DNA of 64,000 bases from Haloplanus sp. CK5-1 (GTDB lineage: Archaea; Halobacteriota; Halobacteria; Halobacteriales; Haloferacaceae). The position numbers and the translations under genes are program-made. Each line of letters begins with the position of its first letter. Within the stretch, counting starts at the first letter, position 1. The stretch spans positions 124,001 through 188,000 of the forward strand of contig NZ_CP147505.1 of assembly GCF_037201915.1 (NCBI RefSeq), given 5' to 3'. Under the pieces are notes generated by a model. The model was not told the DNA's origin, did no database searches, and worked only from the letters and a program-made list of their open reading frames with translations. This document shows positions 27,606 to 35,512 of the stretch, one piece after another.

Positions 27606-28136
27606 ATGGCGGGCAGATACCCGCAACCGATTTTTATTGACGCGACCGTCCTCAGCAATTACGCCAGCACGGACTCGATCGGGTTTCTCGTCTCAATACT
27701 CGAATCACCCGTGGTCGTCCCGGCAGTCCGAAACGAGATCGAACGGGGCCACCGGTTCGGACACGACTACCTCGCTACAGCCGTCGAAGCGTTCGACGAC
27801 GGACTCCAGATCGGCGACATTCCATCAGAAACAGCGGCCGGGCAACTTCGGGATCGACTCGATCCCGGTGAAGCGGACGCGTTGCGCGGAGCCGTCGAGC
27901 GCGATGGAACACTCGCTACCGATGATCTCGCGGCTCGTCGCCTCGCCGACGAATTGGGAATCCCGGTCACGGGTTCTATCGGGTTACTCGTGGTCGGTAT
28001 CGAACGCGGGCGCATCGACAGAGAAACGGCAGACGAATGGCTGGAGACGTGGCGCAACGAGCGCGGATACTACGCGCCCGTCGAGAGTGTTGGTGAACTC
28101 CTGGACGAAGAAGAGCGTGGGGAGAACGACGGGTGA
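27606..28136 (+). CDS. PIN-like DUF3368 toxin
   Basis: 176 aa. IFIDATVLSNYAST supplies the first acidic residue of the PIN fold, LDPGEADALR the second, and ATDDLAARRLADELG the third. The motif order matches DUF3368/VapC-like RNases of type II toxin-antitoxin systems. Its antitoxin lies immediately upstream, and the frameshifted SWIM gene begins 22 bp downstream. Confidence 0.82.
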   Translation: MAGRYPQPIFIDATVLSNYASTDSIGFLVSILESPVVVPAVRNEIERGHRFGHDYLATAVEAFDDGLQIGDIPSETAAGQLRDRLDPGEADALRGAVERDGTLATDDLAARRLADELGIPVTGSIGLLVVGIERGRIDRETADEWLETWRNERGYYAPVESVGELLDEEERGENDG

Positions 28137-28158
28137 CCGAGCGCAGTCTATCACAGAC

Positions 28159-28958
28159 ATGGAACTCGACGAATCGACCATCCGGGACCACTGTACCGAC
28201 GCAGTATTCGAACGTGGACAAAACTACCGCGACGAGGGACGCATTCGACAACTCGACCGGTTCGACGACCTGGTGACTGCGACTGTCAGCGGTTCGAAGC
28301 TGTACGACGTGACTATCGAGTTCGGTGGGCGGAGTATCGACACGCAGTGTACCTGTCCGTACAATGGGAGTGGCGACTGCAAGCACGTCGTCGCAGTGTT
28401 ACTGGATATCGCGGCCGACGTGCCACAGGACGAGAGCGAGCGCGTCGAGACAGTCTTAGACGACGTGTCGGCCGACGACTTCGTGGATTCGTCCATAATG
28501 CACTCGCCGAACACGCGGAGTTGCGCGAGCAGTTTCTCGCTCAGTTCGGCGACGACCACAAGTCGGTCGAAGCGTACCGCGAGAGGATCGAGGAGTTGTT
28601 CGACCAGCACACCGAGGACTATCCAGTCGTCACGGAAGCCATTGACTTTTCTCACTTCTTCGAATCAGCCGAGCAGTACCGTGAGCGCGAGCGCTACCGG
28701 GCGGCTGTGACCGTCTACCGTGCGCTGTTCGAGAGAATCGACGACAACCACGGCCGCATCGACGCCGCATACGATCACTACGCCAAGGCCTCGCAGTCTG
28801 CGCTCGATAGGTACGTCGACTGCGTGCTCGCGGCCGACCCAAGCGACGGCGAATTCGAACAATACGCAGGCGCACTCGAAGCACAGGCGATGTCCGAACC
28901 GCGGATCAACGAGGAGCAGTTCCGACGTGCGCTCAACGCTCTCGAAGAGCGGCGATGA
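28159..28958 (+). pseudogene. second SWIM zinc-finger gene, broken by a single frameshift
   Basis: The first frame reads MELDESTIRDHCTDAVF through the SWIM motif (CTCPYNGSGDCKH) to VSADDF. The protein continues in another frame from about 28484 as RGFVHNALAEHAELREQF to the stop at 28958. Restoring one base near 28484 gives a full-length paralogue of the gene at 25285. It is either an inactivated copy or a sequencing error. Confidence 0.75.
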
Positions 28959-29066
28959 CGGTGACTTTCTCAGTCAAGATACGACAACACGAGCGAATCC
29001 GGCTGGACAACCCACTCGAGTAGGATTGTCGCATTCCTGATATTCCGATGGGAAAAGAGGGACGTG

Positions 29067-29117
29067 CCAAGACAATGTCGTCTTGGGCAGTAGGGAAAAG
29101 TGTGAGAGCCAAGGGCC
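29067..29117. repeat. module-boundary repeat, copy C
   Basis: CCAAGAC...GTCG...GGGCAGTAGGGAAAAGTGTG... matches copy B over about 50 bp. It lies 47 bp upstream of the tyrosine recombinase start. Confidence 0.7.
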
Positions 29118-29163
29118 GGAAGTGAGCCGAAGGCTCATATGCCAATAGTGAGAGGCTCCGAGC

Positions 29164-30510
29164 ATGGGCGATACCGACCCGCGACAGCTCGTCGACGATC
29201 TCCGGACGCGACTTCGGGGCAATGCTGAAGAACCGCCGGAGGTCCCGTTCGAGGCCGACCGTCGCCACCTCCTCAAGATGAGCGACAACATGCGGCTCAT
29301 GCAGTCCGAAATCGGTGACCATCGGCAACTGAAACTCCTCCGGCACGTCCGACGTATGGCAATCGTCCCGGAGTGGCCAACCGTCGAGGACTTCGAGGAC
29401 AACGATGAAGCGGCAACTGCCGGCATCAGTGACATCGACGACGTCGAGGAGCTCCTGAACGAGCACGGATACCTCGGACTCACTCTCGAGTACCGTGCAG
29501 CTGCCGACGCCCTCGTCCGCTGGATTCACAGCGAGTACGAAAACGAACACACGAACCAAGACTACCGAACGGCCTTGCGGTCGTTCGGCCGCTACAGACT
29601 GAAGCGTGACGAACCCCCCGACAGTCTCGCTTGGATCCCGACGACCACCAGCAACGACTTCGACCCCGTTCCCTCCGAACGCGATCTCCTCAGGTGGGAG
29701 GACGACGTCGTCCCGATGATCGAGGCGTGTCACAACCCTCGCGACAAGGCGCTGATCGCCGTCCAGTTCGAGGCAGGCTGTCGGAGTGGCGAACTCTTCG
29801 ATATCCGCGTCGGCGACGTGTTCGACGGCGAGTACACGACGAGTCTCCACGTCGACGGGAAGCGTGGCGAACGCTCGATTGCCCTGGTGATCTCGCTGCC
29901 CTACCTCCAGGACTGGATCACCGACGACCGCTGCCCGGAGGAAGGCGACGCATTCCTGTGGTCGAAGCTGAACAAATCCGAACGGGCCTCGTACCGGACG
30001 TGGCGCGACTACTTTGAGAACGCCGCTGAACGCGCCGGCGTCACAAAGGCGGTTACACCCACTAATTTCCGGAAATCGAACACCCGATGGCTCGTCCTCC
30101 AAGGGTACAGCCAGGCGAGGATCGAAGACCGTCAAGGGCGGAAACGCGGCTCCGATCACACACGCCGTTACATGGCTCGTTTCGGCGAAGAGAGCCAAGA
30201 ACGTGCGTACGCCCGCCTCCACGGCCTTGATGTCGAACCCGAAGACGACGCCGGCGACATCAGTCCGATCGAGTGTCCACGTTGCCAGCGGGAGACACCG
30301 CGGGACAAAGAGCAGTGCATGTGGTGTAACTTCGCTCTCTCCGAGGACGCGGTCGGCGCTGCCAAGACCCGTCAAGAACTCGGCCTCCAGGCCGTCGGCC
30401 AGCTCGTCAACGAGGAAGGCCTCTCCCCGGCAGAGGCGGCAGAAGCCATTCAGCGAACCGTCGACGAACGCGTCCAGGCAGCACTCTCGGATCACGAAGA
30501 ACCCTCCTGA
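29164..30510 (+). CDS. tyrosine recombinase/integrase with C-terminal zinc ribbon
   Basis: 448 aa. An N-terminal SAM-like DNA-binding region (about 90-150) precedes a catalytic domain with R207 in EAGCRSGELFDIR, a basic strand HVDGKRGERS, the box-II variant TNFRKSNTRW and the tyrosine segment SDHTRRYMARF. A zinc ribbon follows (CPRCQRETPRDKEQCMWC). Box II has Asn rather than His, a variant I associate with a common haloarchaeal integrase subgroup. It probably integrated the neighbouring plasmid-like genes or moves the upstream modules. Confidence 0.85.
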   Translation: MGDTDPRQLVDDLRTRLRGNAEEPPEVPFEADRRHLLKMSDNMRLMQSEIGDHRQLKLLRHVRRMAIVPEWPTVEDFEDNDEAATAGISDIDDVEELLNEHGYLGLTLEYRAAADALVRWIHSEYENEHTNQDYRTALRSFGRYRLKRDEPPDSLAWIPTTTSNDFDPVPSERDLLRWEDDVVPMIEACHNPRDKALIAVQFEAGCRSGELFDIRVGDVFDGEYTTSLHVDGKRGERSIALVISLPYLQDWITDDRCPEEGDAFLWSKLNKSERASYRTWRDYFENAAERAGVTKAVTPTNFRKSNTRWLVLQGYSQARIEDRQGRKRGSDHTRRYMARFGEESQERAYARLHGLDVEPEDDAGDISPIECPRCQRETPRDKEQCMWCNFALSEDAVGAAKTRQELGLQAVGQLVNEEGLSPAEAAEAIQRTVDERVQAALSDHEEPS

Positions 30511-30680
30511 GCCTGATCCAAGATGTGGAGGATCTGTTCGGCATCCTCCGAAAGGACACCTACGTCAAGTTCTGCGAGCGCTTCAATCGCTTCGCGATGC
30601 TCGCCAAGTTCCTCCTGAATTACCGTCTCCGGATCCTCACGCGGCGGTGGGCTATCGAAATCGCCATCAGTTGTACTCAT
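30492..30680 (-). CDS. short acidic helical protein
   Basis: 62 aa, acidic, with a helix EELGEHREAIEALAEL and another AEQILHILDQAQ. It is the last gene of a leftward operon, overlaps the next gene upstream by 4 bp (30677-30680), and overlaps the convergent integrase end by 19 bp. Unknown function. Confidence 0.55.
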   Translation of the reverse strand: MSTTDGDFDSPPPREDPETVIQEELGEHREAIEALAELDVGVLSEDAEQILHILDQAQEGSS

Positions 30681-31531
30681 AGCTGATCACTCCGGTTCTC
30701 GCTGCGGTCTGGACACGAGGGCCGACACGTCGGGTAGCCACACGAGGGACAGAGCGTTCCGGCGCTGACTTGCCGAACAAAGTGGATGTGCTTGCAGGAT
30801 TCGCCTGCTGGACCCGCGCGATACTGGTAATCACCGCACTCGCAGGTGGCGTCACGGAGATCGACGCAGTACGTGGTGTCCGAGCGCAAGTTCCGGACCT
30901 TGAAACGAGCCGGTTCAGTTCGTATAGCAGTCAGTGGTTCATAGCGGGCGCGTCGTGCCCGCTCGATGGTCGATGACTGGGAGATCATCCCACCGTCGGC
31001 CAGCACCGTCGTCGACTGCTCCGGAGCCACCCGCTCGGGATCCATCAGCCGCGACCACGGGATGCGAGCAACATCGTCGAGCCCATCCTTGGTCCATGTC
31101 TCGATCACCGCGTCGACGGTCGACGCCGGGATGAGTCGACGGGCGAGCCACTGGCCGACGTCGACGAGACAGTCGTTCTCCCAGACCAGTGACTCAGGAT
31201 CGTACACGAGGATGACGTACTCGCCATCGCGCTCGAGGAGCCACTCGTGAGCGTAGCGGCGGACCTGAATCCGACCACGTCGTGACGTCTCCTGATCAGC
31301 GGTCCGATAGGCCACCGCCTTGACTTCGAATGGCGTCCCCGCAGGGACGATTTGGCCGGCTGTGTCACCTCTCAGGGGACGCAGGAACACCCCGTCAAGG
31401 CAGTTCTGTGCCGGTACGTCCTCAGATCGATCAGGAACGAGACCGACACGATCGCCGAGCCACGTTGATGCACGACATTCACCGAGATGGCCGATGTCGC
31501 TGTTCACGCCGCGAGGCTGCGTGCGACTCAT
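30677..31531 (-). CDS. SWIM zinc-finger protein with nuclease-like N-terminal domain
   Basis: 284 aa. The N-terminal half has CLDGVFLRPL followed by GTPFEVKAV, the D...ExK spacing of PD-(D/E)XK endonucleases, then RRYAHEWLLERD. The C-terminal half has a SWIM motif (CECGDYQYRAGPAGESCKH) and a Cys-rich tail (CPSCGYPTCRPSC). A nucleic-acid enzyme is suggested but not demonstrated. It overlaps genes on both sides by 4 bp, so it is part of a coupled operon. Confidence 0.65.
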   Translation of the reverse strand: MSRTQPRGVNSDIGHLGECRASTWLGDRVGLVPDRSEDVPAQNCLDGVFLRPLRGDTAGQIVPAGTPFEVKAVAYRTADQETSRRGRIQVRRYAHEWLLERDGEYVILVYDPESLVWENDCLVDVGQWLARRLIPASTVDAVIETWTKDGLDDVARIPWSRLMDPERVAPEQSTTVLADGGMISQSSTIERARRARYEPLTAIRTEPARFKVRNLRSDTTYCVDLRDATCECGDYQYRAGPAGESCKHIHFVRQVSAGTLCPSCGYPTCRPSCPDRSENRSDQL

Positions 31532-32319
31532 CGGTCGGACCCTCCATCGGCTTGAAGCCGTGCTGCTGGTATCTCAGTCGGAGTTGAGATGCTGTCGACG
31601 ACGACATCATGCTCGAAGGCAGTCCGGTGGATATCCCGCGCTCGATGCAGGCGATCACGAGCGTCTGATCCGGTCGACACTGCTTCGAAGGGGCAGTCAC
31701 GGCAGACGAGACGGTACGTCGAGCACTCGTCCAGCCCTCTCTCTGAGGCGACACGTGCGTAGTTGGGCGTCGACGAAGCCCACTCTCCGACTGGTGTCTC
31801 GTCCCGGACGATCTCCAAGAGGTCGAGACGGGCGACCTGTGACCACTGATCGAGTGCTCGAACTGCCTGTCGAGCTCGTCGTTCAGCTTCGATGTGACCG
31901 ATATCTCCACCATCAGTACGGAGGTCAGTCTCGTCGGCGTCACTGAGTGTCTTCGCGAGTCCATTCAGACCAGACGGGCCCACGCGCTCGCGCTCAACAG
32001 GCGAATCGAAGCGAGACCCACACGCCCGGCACCGATACTGTTCATCACCGACCGCCGTCGACGCAGGATGCTCGGGAGCACGGCGGCGGATGCGTGGATC
32101 ACTACAGTCCGGACACACCTGCATACGGTCGCGATCGTCGGTGTCGACGGTCCCACCGTCCGGGAGGAGCTCCGGGTCCTTCTCATCCTCATCCTCATCC
32201 TCGTCGTGATCCATTTCCATTTGCTTTCGAGCGCGGGCACGCTCTTCGGCGCGCTCTTCGATTTCACACTGGCGACAGAGGCGTCGCGACGTCGGCGCAC
32301 TGCAGAGACGGCACGTCAT
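31528..32319 (-). CDS. zinc-ribbon protein of the leftward operon
   Basis: 263 aa. A Cys pair cluster at the N-terminus (CRLCSAPTSRRLCRQC), an acidic linker, and a second zinc ribbon (CPDCSDPRIRR...YRCRACGSRF) are followed by a helical region and CRDCPFEAVSTGSDARDRLH. It is probably DNA- or RNA-binding. It overlaps both neighbours by 4 bp. Confidence 0.65.
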   Translation of the reverse strand: MTCRLCSAPTSRRLCRQCEIEERAEERARARKQMEMDHDEDEDEDEKDPELLPDGGTVDTDDRDRMQVCPDCSDPRIRRRAPEHPASTAVGDEQYRCRACGSRFDSPVERERVGPSGLNGLAKTLSDADETDLRTDGGDIGHIEAERRARQAVRALDQWSQVARLDLLEIVRDETPVGEWASSTPNYARVASERGLDECSTYRLVCRDCPFEAVSTGSDARDRLHRARDIHRTAFEHDVVVDSISTPTEIPAARLQADGGSDR

Positions 32320-32870
32320 AGCTGCACCCCCGATTCGCAGCCGACTGCATCCAGGTCGACGCGTTCCTCGAGGTCGATCGCCGCGTCCTCAACGCAGCCG
32401 GTGATACTCCGTTGGCTCCGCCTGCCGCCCGAGCCGCCGTCCGGGTGCCCGGCCATCTCGACGGCAACGAGCTTGTCGAGCGTCCGAGTGAGCTCGATGA
32501 GTGCCGCGTTCTGGATACGCATCTGCTCTGCGACGTCCTCGAGAGCGTCGGCCTGCCGCTCCATCGCGTTCAGTTCCTCGAAGCCGCCGTCGGTGACGAC
32601 TGCCGTTACCGCACGTCCGCAGTCAGGGCACCGGCGTTGTCCGGCGTCGTCGACGTTGCACCGCTCGACCTCGCCGCACTCGTCACACTCGTAGATGGTG
32701 ACACCACCGTCTGTTCGGAGGTCGTCACGCCGGCAACCGTCACACTGCTCGTTTCGCGTCGCGACGGTGTTGCTACACTCCATCGTCGCACACTTATTGA
32801 GACCGCCGTCGGTCAGCAGCGACGGGTCAAGGCTGCCATCGATGCGGGGATCATTTGAGTCGGACATCAT
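32316..32870 (-). CDS. zinc-finger protein with coiled-coil
   Basis: 184 aa. Two Cys clusters (CATMECSNTVATRNEQCDGC; CDECGEVERC...CPDCGR) precede a helix likely to self-associate (ALEDVAEQMRIQNAALIELT). The repeated LTDGG/RTDGG/VTDGG segments are typical of low-complexity linkers in haloarchaeal plasmid proteins. The start could be either of two adjacent ATGs (32870, 32867); 32867 would overlap the winged-helix gene by less. Confidence 0.62.
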   Translation of the reverse strand: MMSDSNDPRIDGSLDPSLLTDGGLNKCATMECSNTVATRNEQCDGCRRDDLRTDGGVTIYECDECGEVERCNVDDAGQRRCPDCGRAVTAVVTDGGFEELNAMERQADALEDVAEQMRIQNAALIELTRTLDKLVAVEMAGHPDGGSGGRRSQRSITGCVEDAAIDLEERVDLDAVGCESGVQL

Positions 32871-33328
32871 TCGACACCTCCAGCAGCTCCACCCTCATCG
32901 ACGACGACCGGTACCTCACGCACGCCGCCATCAGTAGAGGCATCCGCGTCGACGACGCGCAGCCCGGCTTGGTCGGCGAGCCACTGGATGCGGTCGCGCA
33001 GGCAGGCCTGCCCGGCTCCAGTCAGGGCATACTCGTGGGTACGCCCGTCGTGTTGGGTTCGTTCGAGGATGCCCGCATCGACGAGGCCGTCTAAGTTCTG
33101 GTAGATGCGAGCCCCCGGAAGTTCCTCATCGAAGTAGAGCTGCAGGTAGGTTTTGATTGCCGCACCCGACGTGACCGTATCCGTCGCCTGCAGGTGGGCG
33201 ATCGCGGCCAGCTGATCGAGCTGGAAGCGGGTGACCGTAGTTGCGTGAACGTCGTCGCGACGCTCTGTCGGTGCGTCTGCGTCCGTTGGGGCCGTATTAT
33301 TATTGCCCCCGGTGTTCTGGTCTGGCAT
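32867..33328 (-). CDS. winged-helix (PadR-like) regulator
   Basis: 153 aa. After a disordered N-terminus (MPDQNTGGNNNTAP), the segment FQLDQLAAIAHLQ...GAAIKTYLQLYF and ARIYQNLDGLVDAGILERT form a winged helix of the PadR type. It is the first gene of the leftward operon and faces the PhiH1-type repressor across the inverted-repeat region. ATG 33328 is chosen; the longer frame adds shadow residues. Confidence 0.72.
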   Translation of the reverse strand: MPDQNTGGNNNTAPTDADAPTERRDDVHATTVTRFQLDQLAAIAHLQATDTVTSGAAIKTYLQLYFDEELPGARIYQNLDGLVDAGILERTQHDGRTHEYALTGAGQACLRDRIQWLADQAGLRVVDADASTDGGVREVPVVVDEGGAAGGVE

Positions 33329-33431
33329 GGGTCGTTTGAAACCTCCTGTTGGGGAGAGTAGACCCAGCCCGTCGTGCTGCAACACGGCGGGCATCTTCTG
33401 CCCACAAGGCCGGGTCATCCCACCCATATCT

Positions 33432-33508
33432 GGCTACACACTAATACTTTTCCCGCTACTAACCGGATTTAGTGGGGTTAGTAGCCTTATAATTAAGTGT
33501 GAGTAGCC
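33432..33508. promoter_or_regulatory. nested inverted repeats between divergent regulators (putative operator)
   Basis: The inner pair GCTACTAACC (33455-33464) and GGTTAGTAGC (33476-33485) is a perfect 10-bp inverted repeat. The outer pair GGCTACACACT (33432-33442) and AGTGTGAGTAGCC (33496-33508) is an imperfect one sharing the GCTAC core. The symmetric TATA-like CTTATAATTAAG (33486-33497) lies between inner and outer right half-sites. Such an arrangement fits repressor control of both directions. Confidence 0.65.
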
Positions 33509-33535
33509 GGAAGAGTCAGTCATATCGGTGTTACT

Positions 33536-33850
33536 ATGAGTATATCTCCCCGAAAACGGGATGGAATGCGTCGAGACGCAGACTGGATGCGGCAACCAAC
33601 GGACGACCGTATCTTGGAGGTACTGCGCGAAGAGGGAAACATGACTCCTCGGGCAGTGTCTAAGGAGGGGGAAGTCGCACGCGTAGATGTTTCCCGCGAT
33701 TATGCTGGTGACCGTCTCCGTGAGCTCCGACGCTACGGTTTGATCGAGCGTGTTGACCGGGGGCTCTATCGCCTCACAGACAACGGTGAGGCCTATCTCG
33801 ACGAGGAACTCGACGCCAGCGAGCTTGAGCCGGTTGACGATCTCAAGTAG
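33536..33850 (+). CDS. PhiH1-repressor-like winged-helix protein
   Basis: 104 aa. MRQPTDDRILEVLREEGNMTP, then VSRDYAGDRLRELRRYGLIER and GLYRLTDNGEAYLDEEL form the winged helix typical of the repressor of halophage PhiH1 and its many haloarchaeal relatives. Its start is about 40 bp downstream of the TATA-like palindrome and the operator-like repeats, so it probably represses itself and the opposite operon. Confidence 0.85.
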   Translation: MSISPRKRDGMRRDADWMRQPTDDRILEVLREEGNMTPRAVSKEGEVARVDVSRDYAGDRLRELRRYGLIERVDRGLYRLTDNGEAYLDEELDASELEPVDDLK

Positions 33851-33852
33851 CA

Positions 33853-34009
33853 CTTCTATACTCGCTGAAGCCGCACCAGGACATCATCAACCCAGTCGGG
33901 CAGGTCGATATCGGCCAAGTCATCGTTACGGTCCCACGAGGTGACGACATCGGGATCGTGTCCTTCTCGGACATACTCAACAGTGGGCAGGGACCCACCA
34001 AGTAACGGG
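33853..34009 (-). pseudogene. 3' remnant of a small gene (DUF433-like?)
   Basis: The reverse strand reads LLGGSLPTVEYVREGHDPDV and on to PDWVDDVLVRLQRV and a stop at 33853. The frame is closed by TAA just upstream and contains no start codon. It looks like the C-terminal half of an antitoxin-like protein joined to other DNA. Low certainty on family. Confidence 0.35.
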
Positions 34010-34011
34010 GG

Positions 34012-35085
34012 TTACCTTCCGAGGGGGGTCAGTGGGATATCGAACTCAGAGGCGATCGAGGCATCGATCACCCGATACATCCGCGAGTTGTCCTCGTGCT
34101 CGGTCCAGTCGATGAGATCGTATTCGCGGAGTTTATCCAATTTCGTTCGCCGAGCTCTGCGAGAGATGGGGTGTTGGGGGCGATTCTTCGCGTACGCATG
34201 CTCTTGGATCGCCTCATACGAGTCGTGTAGCTTGCTGCTTTCGAGCGTGTCATGCGCGCGAATTAGTTCGTAGAGGACGTGGTGATGATATGGGAGCGAC
34301 CGAAGGTTCGACTCCCGAATCTCGGTCTGTGCACGGGCTCGGCCGTCGGTGATATCTCGATCAGTGATCGCGTCGTGATCCTGATTTTCGGCGATCTTCG
34401 CGGCCCAGCGAAGCGTTTGGATCCCCCGACGAGCGACTCCGGCGACAATATTCCCGATCGTAACCAGTTGCTCTCGCGAGACGGCACCGGATTCAAGGCC
34501 GAACTCGGCACGCGGTTCGAGGATATCCGCCAGTTCAGTGGCCGTGTACCGAGTAAGCCGGATGTGATGATCGCCGTCGAATCGAGACCGATAGCGCGAG
34601 TCAACTCGAGCAAACCAGTCATCAGCATCGTGTGCGATGACGATCGTCGCTACTTCAGGGACCCCGGCAAGCATATCGAGGGCATCGGTCTCTGGAACGT
34701 CGTCGGCTTCGTCGATAATCAGAAGGTAGGGATCATCGACGAGCTCCTGGAGGATCTGTGGGAGATCAGCTGTCGGCGTTCCACGATGGACAGTCGTTCC
34801 ACTTGGGTGGTCGTTGATCGCTTCTCGAAGGAGATCACCACAGGTCATTCCAAGCGCGCGGATGTGCGTCGTCGCAACCGCGGTTGGCTGTTGAGGATTA
34901 TCAAGTAGAAATCGGGCCAGCACGGTCTTCCCGACGCCACTCGGGCCAGTGATAAGCGCGTCCTCCGGGTAGTGCCCACTCACGGCTGGTTTGAGGATAC
35001 GCGAGAGCTGTGAGGTCTCACTATCACGGTGGAGGAGCTCTCGAGGGAGCCGTGTTTCGTGGAACACCTCCGGATCAGTGATCAT
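34012..35085 (-). CDS. Orc1/Cdc6-like AAA ATPase
   Basis: 357 aa. N-terminal MITDPEVFHETRLPREL is typical of haloarchaeal Orc1/Cdc6. Walker A is ITGPSGVGKTVLARFL, Walker B LLIIDEADDVPET, sensor 2 region RYRSRFDGDHHIRL. A C-terminal winged helix ends the protein (SRRARRTKLDKLREYDLIDW). Plasmid and provirus paralogues often initiate or regulate replication of their own replicon. ATG 35085 is chosen since the longer frame runs through the opposite gene's upstream region. Confidence 0.85.
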   Translation of the reverse strand: MITDPEVFHETRLPRELLHRDSETSQLSRILKPAVSGHYPEDALITGPSGVGKTVLARFLLDNPQQPTAVATTHIRALGMTCGDLLREAINDHPSGTTVHRGTPTADLPQILQELVDDPYLLIIDEADDVPETDALDMLAGVPEVATIVIAHDADDWFARVDSRYRSRFDGDHHIRLTRYTATELADILEPRAEFGLESGAVSREQLVTIGNIVAGVARRGIQTLRWAAKIAENQDHDAITDRDITDGRARAQTEIRESNLRSLPYHHHVLYELIRAHDTLESSKLHDSYEAIQEHAYAKNRPQHPISRRARRTKLDKLREYDLIDWTEHEDNSRMYRVIDASIASEFDIPLTPLGR

Positions 35086-35117
35086 AGACGACTCTGCACA
35101 GACCTGATACAAATAAT

Positions 35118-35140
35118 GGGGGTTCAGTTCCGAGTCCCCC
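35118..35140. promoter_or_regulatory. G-run inverted pair upstream of the Cdc6-like gene
   Basis: GGGGG (35118-35122) and CCCCC (35136-35140) face each other across 13 bp. It is 33 bp upstream of the Cdc6-like start. G-runs next to GTTTCGAGGGGG-like sequence resemble haloarchaeal origin recognition boxes, but the dyad core is not clear. Candidate origin or operator. Confidence 0.35.
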
Positions 35141-35193
35141 TCGAAACACAACACAGGAGTGCGTTTATCAACAGGTGCCGATTGCAGACCCTC

Positions 35194-35433
35194 ATGGACG
35201 GGACAGAACCATGGCACCTCTATTCAACTGAAGGAGCAGCGACCCATCTGAAACGGCCCGATAGCGACGAGACGTACTGTGGTGACGCGCTCAAGACGTA
35301 TCGCCCACAGGGAACGGTTACAGATCCAAGTGCGTTCTACCTTCAGGATCAGTTCTGTACGGACTGTCTATACCAAGTTCTTGGCAAACACGCGACAGCA
35401 GTACTGGACAAGATCGCGGACTCAGACGAATAG
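35194..35433 (+). CDS. small Cys/His-containing protein
   Basis: 79 aa. EPWHLYSTEGAATHLKRPDS...YCGDALKTYRP...FCTDCLYQVL carries three cysteines and histidines that could bind one zinc ion. It is divergent from the Cdc6-like gene. Unknown function, but this type is common in haloarchaeal plasmid regions. Confidence 0.55.
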   Translation: MDGTEPWHLYSTEGAATHLKRPDSDETYCGDALKTYRPQGTVTDPSAFYLQDQFCTDCLYQVLGKHATAVLDKIADSDE

Positions 35434-35483
35434 CGACAGGTGTCACTCCGTACGTAGCGTCGATAAAAGAAACCGCGTCGGGT

Positions 35484-35500
35484 GACCGCTACCGGCGGTC
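35484..35500 (-). terminator. stem-loop terminator after the S-layer-type gene
   Basis: GACCGC and GCGGTC pair around a 5-bp loop, 13-29 bp beyond the stop of the surface glycoprotein. The reverse strand then carries the T-rich TTTCTTTTAT. A near-identical hairpin terminates the gene at 55507. Confidence 0.6.
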
Positions 35501-35512
35501 AGTCGTGGTTCC

